From NCBI GenBank assembly GCA_934700345.1, contig CAKUXP010000018.1, forward strand, positions 1-61,408: a stretch of 61,408 nucleotides of DNA. The letters are read 5' to 3'. The DNA comes from an uncultured Fibrobacter sp. GTDB taxonomy: Bacteria; Fibrobacterota; Fibrobacteria; Fibrobacterales; Fibrobacteraceae. This document shows positions 24,165 through 33,175 of this stretch, one piece after another. The translations under genes and the position numbers were made by a program. Under the pieces are notes generated by a model. That model was given only the letters and a program-made list of their open reading frames with translations, was not told where the DNA came from and ran no database searches. Each line of letters begins with the position of its first letter. The first letter of the stretch is position 1.

Positions 24165-26804
24165 ATGCAAGAACACGGTTATATTTTAACCGTGGAATTT
24201 CTTTCAACGAAAATCACGATAAACTTTTGGGCCGTCGTTCTTTTGGCAAGCTGCCTGAATGCCGCGGTTGTCGTTGAAACGCGGGACGAGCAAGTCCAAA
24301 ATACGTCACAAACCCTTCTCCGTTTGCGGGCGTTCAACGGCACGGGGGACACCCTCCGAAATGTGGAATTCCGGTACTTTTTGGCGGCAAAGCCTTCGCC
24401 CGCCGTTCTTGAAAAATATTACTTGCCCGGTGCTGACGCGACAATCGACTCTTCGTCTTCAACGGGGGCGGTCGTAAAAATTTCCGTTCCCATTTTCGCT
24501 CCCGGCGTTTTTCCGGACAGCGGCGGCCTTTCGCTCGGGCTTCATTTTCCGGATTGGAGCGATTTCGAAAAGGGGAAGGATTTCAGCTCGCCGGAATCGG
24601 GGCAATTTGCGCAAACCGAAAAGGTGGCGGTTTACGTGGACGGGGAATTTTTGCAGGGAATCTTGCCGGGAACTCTTCCGGACGCGAGCCCTGTTTCGCT
24701 TGTGGATGGAGCCGGAGTGTCGCTTTCGCCGGGAGAAAAGGTGCATTTCGCTTGGCGCGAGGTCGATGGGGCCAAAAGCTATCGGTTGAACGTCTTTTCG
24801 GCGGCGGACACTTCGATTGTTTTGCGGCGGGAAACGGAAGAAACCAAAGCCGACGTCGCTTTGGATTCCGGTGAGTATCTGTGGCGCGTGGAGTCGTCCG
24901 AGTACGGTTTGGGAAGCGTCGCGTGGAACGAAAAAGTGAAGCTCTTGGACGATTTGGTTTGGCGACGTCTTTCCGTCTTTGCCGACACCACTTGGATTGC
25001 GGAACGTTATTTAAACGTGACTCCGCTTGCCGCTCGCAAGGACACGCGAATTTTGGATGTCAAATGGGGCGAAATGGCCTTCGCCCGGGAATGGGATGAA
25101 CCGCATTTGGAGCATTCTCATTATGATGAAGAGGAAAGCGACCGTTGCTGGGCGGTCGGCGCGCAAGCACTGAATCACTATTACGGCGGAAACATCAGTC
25201 AAGACGAGATTAAATTAAAATTTAAAGGCCATCCTAATTTGTTCGTTTTTTCCGATTCCACTAAAGCAAAAATTTTAGGGGCGTTTTTACATTCTGCGCA
25301 AGGAGGACTCGATAATATATATTTCCCTTCTCTATTACTTTGGGTATTGAATGAAAACGCATCCCTTACCCGTAAAGATTCTCTCCCTTCGGAAACGGAT
25401 GTGAAAACGTGGATAAATGCAGGGATTCCCCTTTATGTTTGGACAGAACGTCATGTGATGATTTTGGACGCTTACCGGATTTCGCTTTCGGGGCGTATGG
25501 ACGTGCGCCTCTTGAATACGGACAACGACGGAACGGTGGAATGGCGGGTTTTAAAATCTTCGGCATTGAAAGGTTTTATTGCGGCGACTGTTTCGGGGGA
25601 TGTTCGCAAATCGGACGTTCGAATCCATACGGATTCGGATGGCGACGGGTTGATGGATTACGACGAAATCGAGCGCTTCGGTACAGACCCGTACAATCCC
25701 GATTCGGATGGAGATGGCATTGACGACAAAACGGAGATTTTTTCCTATACGATAAGAGAAAACCTTCTAGATTCCAATAGAACTGTGTGGAAAATAGGCC
25801 TAACTGAATTATTTTACGCAGACATCGATGGCGATAGCTTGCGGGCCGAATTGGACTTCGACTCGGACGGCGGAGGCAAGGCGGATGGCGAAGAAGACAA
25901 AAATAAAAACGGCTTGAAAGAAAGTGATGAATCGGATGTTTACGATGCGGACGACGATTTCACTCCGATAGAAATCGGTCTGGATGTCCCTGGAATCCTG
26001 ACGCTTTATGCAAGGGAGCATCTGTCCGTAAATGACGGGGTAAGGTGTCGTCAAAATTCAAAAAATTGTGACATTGCTTCGGAATCAAAGGATTCTGCGT
26101 ATGCAGTGAGCATTGGGCGTAGTGCTTATGTACGTCGCGTCTCGTCAAAAGGGGGCATTTTTTTTAGAGATTATGCGGCGGTAACGGGGAATGTTCGGGT
26201 TTACTCTTTGCCGGAAAAAGTGTTGAACTTGGAAAAACAAAATAATGTAATATTCGACAAAGCCTTTATTCTTCAATTAGAAACACTGTGGCCGTACCGC
26301 GTCGCAGAACTTCCGACAACTCCAAATGCAGGGCAAGTCGCCAAAGAAATTGCCTACAATGAAAGTTACACCTTGAAAGACGGCGACCGTTTTCAGACAT
26401 TAAAAGTGCACCCCGGCGGAACACTTTTTGTGGAACCTGGTGAAATGTACATCGGGAACATCCAATTGGAATCCGGCAGCAAAGTGCTATTCATCAATCC
26501 GGGAATGCAGACAATTTTGCATTTACACGGCGGCGTCATTTGGCGGGCAAGAACGTTGAATGACGACTTGGAAAAAGTCGCCAGAGGCTTCAAGCTCATT
26601 CAGTACGGAAGCGAAACGATGACGGTAGAAGGGATGTGGGCGGGTACGATTTTTGCCCCGAACGCCGATTTGGTTTTGGGCCAGTCGAGTAAAAAGCTCT
26701 ACGGGCGTTTCCTCGGCAAGAACGTAACTGTTCACCAATATACACAAGTTTACGGCATTCCGTTTGCTCCGGAAATGAACAGCGCAATCGCAAGGAGGAA
26801 ATGA
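24165..26804 (+). CDS. Secreted protein with C39-like peptidase domain and calcium-binding repeats
   Basis: This 879-residue protein has an N-terminal signal segment (FWAVVLLASCLNAA). Residues about 35-290 look like beta-sandwich domains. A papain-like, C39-type peptidase domain spans about 300-475: Cys328 in RCWAVGAQALNHYYGG, His430 in ERHVMILDAY and Asn451/Asp453 in LLNTDNDGTVEW are the likely catalytic residues. Thrombospondin-3-like calcium-binding repeats (DSDGDGLMDYDE, DSDGDGIDD) follow at about 485-515. The last 110 residues form a beta-rich tail with GMWAGTIFAPNADLVLG. That tail is repeated twice downstream as orphan fragments. The gene ends in an ATGA overlap with the next. GTG at 24192 is an alternative start, directly after a TATATT box. 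Confidence 0.75.
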   Translation: MQEHGYILTVEFLSTKITINFWAVVLLASCLNAAVVVETRDEQVQNTSQTLLRLRAFNGTGDTLRNVEFRYFLAAKPSPAVLEKYYLPGADATIDSSSSTGAVVKISVPIFAPGVFPDSGGLSLGLHFPDWSDFEKGKDFSSPESGQFAQTEKVAVYVDGEFLQGILPGTLPDASPVSLVDGAGVSLSPGEKVHFAWREVDGAKSYRLNVFSAADTSIVLRRETEETKADVALDSGEYLWRVESSEYGLGSVAWNEKVKLLDDLVWRRLSVFADTTWIAERYLNVTPLAARKDTRILDVKWGEMAFAREWDEPHLEHSHYDEEESDRCWAVGAQALNHYYGGNISQDEIKLKFKGHPNLFVFSDSTKAKILGAFLHSAQGGLDNIYFPSLLLWVLNENASLTRKDSLPSETDVKTWINAGIPLYVWTERHVMILDAYRISLSGRMDVRLLNTDNDGTVEWRVLKSSALKGFIAATVSGDVRKSDVRIHTDSDGDGLMDYDEIERFGTDPYNPDSDGDGIDDKTEIFSYTIRENLLDSNRTVWKIGLTELFYADIDGDSLRAELDFDSDGGGKADGEEDKNKNGLKESDESDVYDADDDFTPIEIGLDVPGILTLYAREHLSVNDGVRCRQNSKNCDIASESKDSAYAVSIGRSAYVRRVSSKGGIFFRDYAAVTGNVRVYSLPEKVLNLEKQNNVIFDKAFILQLETLWPYRVAELPTTPNAGQVAKEIAYNESYTLKDGDRFQTLKVHPGGTLFVEPGEMYIGNIQLESGSKVLFINPGMQTILHLHGGVIWRARTLNDDLEKVARGFKLIQYGSETMTVEGMWAGTIFAPNADLVLGQSSKKLYGRFLGKNVTVHQYTQVYGIPFAPEMNSAIARRK

Positions 26805-27589
26805 TGAAAAAAGTTTGGAGTCTTTTAATCTCTGTTGGAACGTATTTTTCTTATGCTTTAGACTTTAGTCCGGAGACATTGGATTTGGTTTTCCATTCGT
26901 TAAAAATGGATGAAAATCAAATTACGGAATCTTTTTGCGACTCGATTGAATCGCTCTGGGTCAAAAAAATGGGAAAATTGTGTGAATCGTCAACCAACTC
27001 GATAGCGTACAACGCTCCCGCGGACGAATCCGTTTATCTGGAAATGGAAAGAAGCGATTCGTTGCTGACCATTCGACTGTACCGGGAATACCAAATCTGT
27101 ATTGATCCTTTTCTTTCGCCATCCGAAGTTTCGGGAAATTCTGGGAAACTGCAATTTAGCGAAGTTCTGAAAATAGAATTGTTGAGAATGCAGTCTTTTG
27201 GAATTATAAAAATGCAGCAGGACTCTCTTGAGAATTTTTTACAAGAAAAAATAGAATTGATGAAGGCTGTGGGAAAGTGTGAAGACATTGACGGTGTTTC
27301 TTTTTTTGAAGAAAACGGCGCCGAATGGACAATCGGCCCCGGCTGCTGCTCGCTTGTGGATTCTTCCACAGCGAGTTCCCACATTTCGAAAGTTTCGCAG
27401 GGCGTCCGCGCGGAGAAGGTTTCGGCGGGAAAATTTCGTTTGTCTGGAGTCCCTCTCGGTATGGAAGTTTCCGTTTTCGATTTGAACGGGAAGTTGCTCC
27501 TGCGCAAAAATTTCGACGGCGGCTTTTTGGAAATCCCGAACGTTCCTGCGGTCGCCCGGGTGCATGGGAATTGGTTTTGGATGAGGTGA
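26801..27589 (+). CDS. Small secreted protein A of the array, type-IX-like sorting domain
   Basis: This 262-residue protein has a signal peptide (about residues 1-20) and a family-specific central region with LQFSEVLKIELLRMQSFGI and an ECDSLEN-like helix (here MQQDSLENFL). A GCCSLVDSSTAS linker follows. The C-terminal ~75 residues, with VSAGKFRLSGVPLGMEVSVFDLNGKLLLR, resemble the type IX secretion sorting domain. The start overlaps the stop of the peptidase gene (ATGA), which implies translational coupling and a shared job. It shares its C-terminal third almost identically with protein B, while the first two thirds differ. Function is unknown. Confidence 0.75.
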   Translation: MMKKVWSLLISVGTYFSYALDFSPETLDLVFHSLKMDENQITESFCDSIESLWVKKMGKLCESSTNSIAYNAPADESVYLEMERSDSLLTIRLYREYQICIDPFLSPSEVSGNSGKLQFSEVLKIELLRMQSFGIIKMQQDSLENFLQEKIELMKAVGKCEDIDGVSFFEENGAEWTIGPGCCSLVDSSTASSHISKVSQGVRAEKVSAGKFRLSGVPLGMEVSVFDLNGKLLLRKNFDGGFLEIPNVPAVARVHGNWFWMR

Positions 27590-27593
27590 GTTT

Positions 27594-27905
27594 GTGACTC
27601 CGGGAATGCAGACAATTTTGCATTTACACGGCGGCGTCATTTGGCGGGCAAGAACGTTGAATGACGACTTGGAAAAAGTCGCCAGAGGCTTCAAGCTCAT
27701 TCAGTACGGAAGCGAAACGATGACGGTAGAAGGGATGTGGGCGGGTACGATTTTTGCCCCGAACGCCGATTTGGTTTTGGGCCAGTCGAGTAAAAAGCTC
27801 TACGGGCGTTTCCTCGGCAAGAACGTAACTGTTCACCAATATACACAAGTTTACGGCATTCCGTTTGCTCCGGAAATGAACACCGCAATCGCTAGGAGGA
27901 AGTGA
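27594..27905 (+). pseudogene. Orphan copy of the C39-peptidase protein tail (near-identical)
   Basis: This 103-codon frame begins with GTG, 4 bp after the stop of small gene A, and encodes the same tail as the end of the C39-peptidase protein. The two differ by only about three nucleotides over 307 bp. It has no signal peptide and no upstream peptidase domain. It is best explained as a by-product of tandem duplication. It overlaps small gene B by ATGA, so it may still be translated as a spacer for coupling. Confidence 0.7.
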
Positions 27906-28657
27906 TGAAAAAGATATTGTTTTTGGGAATTCTATTGATCGATTTGGCTTTAGCAACTCCCCCGGAAACGAAGTATTTTTCGAATTTTGAATTCGTCAAT
28001 TACGAAAATATTCCGAAAGCCTGCGAAACGATAATGCAGCTGCCTACTTTTGACGACGGGGCAAACTGCGACAACGACTTTTCCATTTATTATAGATCGC
28101 CGTTGGATTCCACGGTGTCGTTCGGATTTATGTTTTATGAAAATTCTATTTGGATAAATCGTAATACGCAAGTTTGTGAAGGAGACGCCTTTGGGCATGT
28201 TGCGGTAGGCCAAAGCGGGACGCTGCAATTCAGTGAAGTTTTTCTAGCGGAGTTTTTGCGGCTTCAGGAATTGGGTGTGGTCGACATGGAAAAAGATTCC
28301 GCCGAAGCGTTTGTTTTAAGCGTGATAGATTCGTTGAAAGTGGGAAATAAAGGCTATTGTGACGATATCGATAAGGCTTACGGAATTTACACAATGCTAC
28401 CAAATTATAGCTGCTGCTCGCTTGTGGATTCTTCCACAGCGAGTTCCCGCATTTCGAAAGTTTCGCAGGGCGTCCGCGCGGAGAAGGTTTCGGCGGGAAA
28501 ATTTCGTTTGTCGGGAGTCCCTCTCGGTATGGAAGTTTCCGTTTTCGATTTGAACGGGAAGTTGCTCCTGCGCAAAAATTTCGACGGCGGCTTTTTGGAA
28601 ATCCCGAACGTTCCTGCGGTCGCCCGGGTGCATGGGAATTGGTTTTGGATGAGGTGA
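27902..28657 (+). CDS. Small secreted protein B of the array, type-IX-like sorting domain
   Basis: This 251-residue protein has a signal peptide (ILFLGILLIDLALA) and the family's LQFSEVFLAEFLRLQELGVVDM helix region. The shared CCSLVDSSTAS linker precedes a C-terminal sorting-like domain virtually identical to that of protein A. The N-terminal ~170 residues are only distantly related to A and C. It is translationally coupled to the preceding orphan tail. It is predicted to be exported; its role, possibly binding or inhibiting something specific, is unknown. Confidence 0.75.
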   Translation: MMKKILFLGILLIDLALATPPETKYFSNFEFVNYENIPKACETIMQLPTFDDGANCDNDFSIYYRSPLDSTVSFGFMFYENSIWINRNTQVCEGDAFGHVAVGQSGTLQFSEVFLAEFLRLQELGVVDMEKDSAEAFVLSVIDSLKVGNKGYCDDIDKAYGIYTMLPNYSCCSLVDSSTASSRISKVSQGVRAEKVSAGKFRLSGVPLGMEVSVFDLNGKLLLRKNFDGGFLEIPNVPAVARVHGNWFWMR

Positions 28658-28661
28658 GTTT

Positions 28662-28976
28662 GTGACTCCGGGAATGCAGACGATTTTGCATTTAAACGGC
28701 GGCGTTATTTGGCGGGCAAGAACGTTGAACGACGACTTGGAACGCGTGGCGAAAGGATTTTTACTTGTCCAGCACAGAGACGAAACGATGATTGTGGAAG
28801 GGATGTGGGCCGGGACGATTTTCGCTCCGAATGCGGATTTGGTTTTGGGCCAATCGAGCAAAAAACTCTACGGACGCTTTCTCGGGAAAAATGTAACGGT
28901 CCACCAATATGCACAAGTTTATAGCGTTCCGTTCAATCCGGAAATGAAAACCGTCATCGCGGGGAGGGGAAGATGA
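28662..28976 (+). pseudogene. Orphan copy of the C39-peptidase protein tail (diverged)
   Basis: This 104-codon frame starts with GTG 4 bp after small gene B. Its first 20 bases match the other copies closely, then similarity falls, with many synonymous and some amino-acid changes. It keeps GMWAGTIFAPNADLVLGQSSKKLYGRFLG-type sequence (core GTIFAPNADLVLG). It lacks a signal peptide and overlaps the next gene by ATGA. It is probably an older duplicate than the copy at 27594. Confidence 0.65.
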
Positions 28977-29749
28977 AAAAAATGTTTTTATTGTTCTTTT
29001 TCGTATCGACTTTTTTTTCGTTTTCTTCGGGCCAGCCTCTCGTCGACAATTGGGGTTTCGCTTCGCTAAAAATCGATTCCTCCGCGATGAAATCGGCTTG
29101 CGAAATCTATGCCCAATATTTTGTGGATTCGTCACAAAAAGAGAAATTCTTTTACGATTGTGCGGACGGGAACGGCATCGGTTTCAATTCCCTATTGGAT
29201 TCCACGGTTCGCGTTTATTTTACAGGCAACGAAATAGAACAAGCTTTGGAGATGATGCGAACTTCGCAAGATTGCGTCGGTCCGTATCCGGAAGACAGTA
29301 CGGCGGGAACGCCGGGGACACACCAGTTCAGCGAAGTGATGTTGTTCGAGCTTTTGCGGTTGCAGGAATGCGGAATCATCGAGATGCGGCGGGATTCGCT
29401 CGAAACGCTCCTGTTGTCCGCCATTCTGCAGGTGAAAGCAAAAAACAAGAAATGCCCGGATTTGGATTGGGGCGTTTACGGGGAAACCAGCGGAGCGGGA
29501 GACTCTCCAATCGGCCCCGGCTGCTGCTCCCTCGTGGAGTCTTCCACGGCGATTCCCCGCGTTTCGAAAATCTCACGGGACATTCGCGCGGAGAAAGTCT
29601 CGGCGGGAAAGTTTAGGCTTTGGGGCGTCACGCTCGGTGCGGAAGTTTCCGTCTTCGATTTGAATGGAAAGGTGCTATTGCGCAAAAATTTCGACGGCGG
29701 CCTTTTGGAAATTCCGAATGTTCCCGCGGTCGTCCGGGCGCGTGATTAG
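28973..29749 (+). CDS. Small secreted protein C of the array
   Basis: This 258-residue paralog of proteins A and B has a signal peptide (MFLLFFFVSTFFSFSSG), the HQFSEVMLFELLRLQECGIIEM motif and a GCCSLVESSTA linker. Its C-terminal sorting-like domain is diverged from A and B and ends a few residues earlier (VPAVVRARD). It is the last member of the array and the most distant at the nucleotide level. Function is unknown. Confidence 0.75.
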   Translation: MKKMFLLFFFVSTFFSFSSGQPLVDNWGFASLKIDSSAMKSACEIYAQYFVDSSQKEKFFYDCADGNGIGFNSLLDSTVRVYFTGNEIEQALEMMRTSQDCVGPYPEDSTAGTPGTHQFSEVMLFELLRLQECGIIEMRRDSLETLLLSAILQVKAKNKKCPDLDWGVYGETSGAGDSPIGPGCCSLVESSTAIPRVSKISRDIRAEKVSAGKFRLWGVTLGAEVSVFDLNGKVLLRKNFDGGLLEIPNVPAVVRARD

Positions 29750-29862
29750 GAATTAGTGGTCAGCGGTCGGTGTTCAGGAATTAGAGTTTAGAACTTGGAG
29801 CCGCGAACATTTGAGGCCCGGTCTGCAATGCCAGCAACTAATAACGAATCTCTGACAACCGA
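29750..29862. repeat. Degenerate self-complementary intergenic repeat (copy 3)
   Basis: The left arm (GATTAGGAATTAGTGGTCAGCGG-like) and right arm (AACTAATAACGAATCTCTGACAACC-like) are approximate reverse complements around a GCGAACATTTGAGG centre. It fills the gap between two convergent genes and resembles the copy at 23945. Confidence 0.65.
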
Positions 29863-29865
29863 CAA

Positions 29866-31794
29866 CTAATCCCCGCTCACCGGCAGCATCTTGTCGTTTC
29901 GGAGCAGGGAGCGCAAAACCTTGCTCGCACCGACGGCATGATTTCGCCAGCTGCTAGAGAGCGAATCGTTAACTTGGGAGTATGTCCCGTTTGCGCCACG
30001 GTAGATTTCCTCGCTTTCGAGACCGCCTGTCAGGACAAAATCCCTGAAACCTAAAAAGTAGGCGTTCTGGGAAAAGAAGAGGGCGGGCTGTTCGGCGGGA
30101 CGCTTTTCCGTGAGCAAATCGTAGCCCCAGAAATGGCTAGGAGCCTTTACCTGTGCAAGGTCGAGAACGGTCGGGCCGATGTCGAGCTGCGATGCGACAT
30201 CTTTTCGGATTTCAAGCCCAGAAAAAAGATTCGAATCCGCGGAAAAAATACCGATGAAAATCTGTGCCGCGGCAACGCCTAGGGGTTGGGGAACCGTGTA
30301 ATCGATGGAATCGACAGGCGTGTCATGATCGCCTAAAATGACGATCGCCGTTCGGTCAAAATCCGGCCGTTCGGCAAGAGCCTTGAAAAGCTTCCCGAGC
30401 TGTGAATCCGTGTAGCGCAGGGCGTTTCGGTAACGGTCCATCGCATTGTCGGGCTTTGGAGCAAAATCGTCCGGGTAGCCGTAAAAGGGAATATGCGTCG
30501 AAATCGTGTTGAAAGTGAGGAGCCAGGAAGAATCGGTCGGCAAGCTGTCCAGCATTTGCAGGACGATGTCCATTCCCAGGCTGTCTGTCGTTCCGGGCTT
30601 GCCGGGTTCGGGCATTTTCCAATCGTTTCCGTAAAATTTCTCGATAAATGGGAGCGTGTGGTCAAAAATCGGATTTGAAATTGTCATATATTGTCTGACA
30701 TAATCCGTCATCAGCTCGGGAAATCCAACGAAGTGATTGGAAGCGTAAAAACTCGGAACGTCGCGGTTCGGGTGGGACGGAAAACCGAAATAGGTCGCCA
30801 TGGTCCCACGGACTGTCGGGTAGCCGCCGCTGAAAGCGTTTTCAAACCAGAGACCGCCTCCGCCGTTTGAAAAATATTTTCCTTGGGAAAGCGCCCAAAG
30901 GTTCGGGGCGAGAGTCGTGTCGCCGGAAAGCATCTGGTTGAGGATGCGCCCCTTGAAGGATTCCCCGAAGATGAAGACGATGTTGTAGGGATGTTTTGCC
31001 CGGTATTCCTTTTCGGGATCCTTGCGGTAGGCGGGAAATTCTTGATCGATTCTTTCCTTGTCGAAATTTTCGGGCAGGAAGGCGTCGAGGTCGGCGACGA
31101 GTTCGTCCGTAATCGTGTAATTGTCGCGTACAAATTCAAAGGTCTCTTCGGCGGCGATGTGCAAAATCGGAGCGGTCAGCGTGTGCTTTCCGAGCGTGAA
31201 TCGCATATCGACCTGTGTTCCTAGGACGGGAATCGTCTTGATTCCGCGCGTTCCGGCGAGAAACAGCGCAAGCGGGATGACGGAAAGGACCATGCCCACG
31301 GTAAAAAGCGTTACCGGAATCCTGAAACTTCTGGCTTGAATCGAGGCCTTTTTCTTTCGGGATAGGTAAAGGATGATGGCGGTCCATCCGGCGATGTCGA
31401 TAAAGAGAAGCGAAAGCCAGCCGACGGTTCCCTTGAAGTCTCCGCCGAGCGTGGAAACGGTTGTCGAATCGGTGATGTTCGACAGGTGAAAGTAGGTGCG
31501 CAAAAACGAGTAGGAGAGCCGTTGGTGGGAAAACCGGAAAACTTCGTAATCGACCGCGGCGAGGATGAAGTAAAATAGGAAAAATCCGGCAAGGAGCCGG
31601 GGCTTTTTAAAAAAAGCGAAGAGGGAGGCGAGAACGAGAATCGCCCCGTATGCCATGGAAATCTGCCAAACGGTTTTTCCGGCGAACATCTCCGACAGGG
31701 AAAGCCCGAGCGGGTCGGGAAGCGCATAGAATAGGACGAGCATTGCGCTTTGCAGGAAAATGGCAAACAGGGTAATCAGAATAAAAGGATTCAT
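29866..31794 (-). CDS. LtaS/MdoB-like membrane sulfatase-family phosphoglycerol transferase
   Basis: This 642-residue protein has about five N-terminal membrane segments (residues 1-195) and a periplasmic catalytic domain of the alkaline phosphatase/sulfatase superfamily. Signatures are NIVFIFGESFKGR, with the metal-binding Glu, then GGYPTVRGTMATYFG, with the likely nucleophile Thr, and the C-terminal ILGDHDTPVDS. In Gram-negative bacteria such enzymes transfer phosphoglycerol or phosphoethanolamine from lipids to periplasmic glycans or envelope polymers. The substrate here is unknown. It lies 51 bp after dnaA on the same strand and could be co-transcribed with it. No Shine-Dalgarno is visible. 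Confidence 0.85.
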   Translation of the reverse strand: MNPFILITLFAIFLQSAMLVLFYALPDPLGLSLSEMFAGKTVWQISMAYGAILVLASLFAFFKKPRLLAGFFLFYFILAAVDYEVFRFSHQRLSYSFLRTYFHLSNITDSTTVSTLGGDFKGTVGWLSLLFIDIAGWTAIILYLSRKKKASIQARSFRIPVTLFTVGMVLSVIPLALFLAGTRGIKTIPVLGTQVDMRFTLGKHTLTAPILHIAAEETFEFVRDNYTITDELVADLDAFLPENFDKERIDQEFPAYRKDPEKEYRAKHPYNIVFIFGESFKGRILNQMLSGDTTLAPNLWALSQGKYFSNGGGGLWFENAFSGGYPTVRGTMATYFGFPSHPNRDVPSFYASNHFVGFPELMTDYVRQYMTISNPIFDHTLPFIEKFYGNDWKMPEPGKPGTTDSLGMDIVLQMLDSLPTDSSWLLTFNTISTHIPFYGYPDDFAPKPDNAMDRYRNALRYTDSQLGKLFKALAERPDFDRTAIVILGDHDTPVDSIDYTVPQPLGVAAAQIFIGIFSADSNLFSGLEIRKDVASQLDIGPTVLDLAQVKAPSHFWGYDLLTEKRPAEQPALFFSQNAYFLGFRDFVLTGGLESEEIYRGANGTYSQVNDSLSSSWRNHAVGASKVLRSLLRNDKMLPVSGD

Positions 31795-31845
31795 AGGATT
31801 TCGTCCGAAGTGGCAGATAGAATCGCTTGAAATTTGTCCGGCGGG

Positions 31846-33147
31846 CTAGTGGATATTCGACTTAATCGTTTCGACGGCCCGTGCGAATGTCGCGTCTTCC
31901 TGCATTTCCTTTTCGATGGTCTTTATCGCATGCATGACCGTGGAATGGTCGCGGTTTCCGAACCGCATCCCGATACTCTTGAGGCTGAGTGTCGTGAGCT
32001 TTTTCATGAGGAACATGGCGACCTGGCGCGCGTGGGCGACTTCCTTCGTGCCGCGGCCCGCTTCGAGAAGCTTGTCCTCGGGAACGTCGAATTCCTGGGA
32101 GACAGCGTGGATGACCGCTTCGATTCCGACGCGGCGCTTGATGTTCGGGATGATGTCGGCGACGACTTGCCGTGCGAGCGAAATGCTAATGTCCTGCTTG
32201 AGAAGGCTCGACTGCATCGCTAGCCGAACGATGGCCGCTTCGAGCGGACGGACGCTCCCTTCGATGTTCTCGGCGAGGTAGGCGAACACGTCGTCGGAAA
32301 TGTCTAGGTGGCTGTTGTTCGCCTTTTTCCGGAGGATAGCTTCGCGGGTTTCAAAGGCTGGCGGCTGGATATCGACGGTAAGGCCCGAAGAAAATCGGCT
32401 CACCAGGCGATCGGAAAGGCTCTTGACTTCGGCTGCCGGCGCGTCGGACGTGAGGACGATTTGCTTTCCCGCCTGGTGCAGCGTATTGAAAATATGGAAA
32501 AATTCGTTCTGGGTTTCCGTCGAACCGCTCCAGTTTTTGATGTCGTCGATGAGAAGCACGTCAACATCTTCGCGGTAGAATGAGGACCATTCGTTCGTGT
32601 TTCCGTTTCGGATGCTTTCCGTGTATTCCCGCTGGAAATCGTTTGCGGGAATATAGCGGACGACCTTTCCCGTCGCGTTTCCCAGGATATAGTTGCCGAT
32701 TGCTTGCAGAAGATGAGTCTTTCCAAGCCCGGACGCTCCGTAGATGAAGAGCGGGTTGTACTTGCTGTGGTCCGGGTTTTCGGCGACGGCAAATGCCGCG
32801 CTGAAAGCGAGCTTTGACTTGTCCCCGACGACAAAGTTTTCGAAACTGAGTTCCTCGGAAAGCTTTATCGGCTGGCAGAAATCGTGCGACGGCGCCGATA
32901 CGCTCGGATTGGTTTCGGCGTGCTGAAAGTCAAAATCCAGGTGCTGCCCGGTCGCCTCTTGCCAGCTGATTTCGAGAAGAACCTTGTAGGGCAGGTAGGA
33001 CTTGACGTCCTTATTCGGCGGAAGCAGGACGGAGCATCGGCGGTCGGTGACGTTTAGCAGGTCCAGCTTGGCAAACAGGTCGTTAAAAACGGCATCCGAA
33101 ATCTTGCCGTGCAAAAGTTCCAAACATTTCTCGAATTGCGGGTTCAT
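31846..33147 (-). CDS. dnaA: Chromosomal replication initiator DnaA
   Basis: This 433-residue protein is DnaA. Domain I (about 1-80) is present, followed by a short domain II. The AAA+ domain starts at NFVVGDKSKLAFSAAFAVAE, with Walker A GASGLGKTH and Walker B VLLIDDI, and continues through SRFSSGLTVDI to a SVRPLEAAI segment in place of the usual NVRELEGAL. Domain IV carries the DNA-binding signature NRDHSTVMHAI. It is about 30 residues shorter than E. coli DnaA, mostly in domain II. dnaN, recF and gyrB are not nearby, and no DnaA-box cluster was noticed around it. A 28-bp gap separates it from the divergent gene. Confidence 0.95.
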   Translation of the reverse strand: MNPQFEKCLELLHGKISDAVFNDLFAKLDLLNVTDRRCSVLLPPNKDVKSYLPYKVLLEISWQEATGQHLDFDFQHAETNPSVSAPSHDFCQPIKLSEELSFENFVVGDKSKLAFSAAFAVAENPDHSKYNPLFIYGASGLGKTHLLQAIGNYILGNATGKVVRYIPANDFQREYTESIRNGNTNEWSSFYREDVDVLLIDDIKNWSGSTETQNEFFHIFNTLHQAGKQIVLTSDAPAAEVKSLSDRLVSRFSSGLTVDIQPPAFETREAILRKKANNSHLDISDDVFAYLAENIEGSVRPLEAAIVRLAMQSSLLKQDISISLARQVVADIIPNIKRRVGIEAVIHAVSQEFDVPEDKLLEAGRGTKEVAHARQVAMFLMKKLTTLSLKSIGMRFGNRDHSTVMHAIKTIEKEMQEDATFARAVETIKSNIH

Positions 33148-33175
33148 AAGGCATAATTTAACTATTATTGGCTTT
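33148..33175. promoter_or_regulatory. Compact divergent promoter gap between dnaA and a membrane-protein gene
   Basis: Only 28 bp separate the two start codons. On the minus strand TAAATT ends 7 bp before the dnaA ATG. On the plus strand TATTAT ends 7 bp before the ATG at 33176. Neither gene has a Shine-Dalgarno, so both transcripts would be leaderless if these are -10 boxes; the -35 regions would then lie inside the opposite genes. Confidence 0.4.

Larger units (their letters stand above)
26498..28976 (+). repeat. Recombining tandem array: tail and C-terminal segments duplicated
   Basis: The 3' end of the C39-peptidase gene (26498-26804) recurs at 27599-27905 with about three differences and at 28667-28976 in diverged form. 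Separately, the 3' part of the first small gene plus the start of the next tail (27342-27619) recurs at 28410-28687 with only a few differences. The 5' parts of the small genes differ widely. The unit is therefore variable 5' part, conserved 3' part, conserved tail. This pattern indicates unequal crossing-over or gene conversion through the conserved blocks. Confidence 0.88.
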
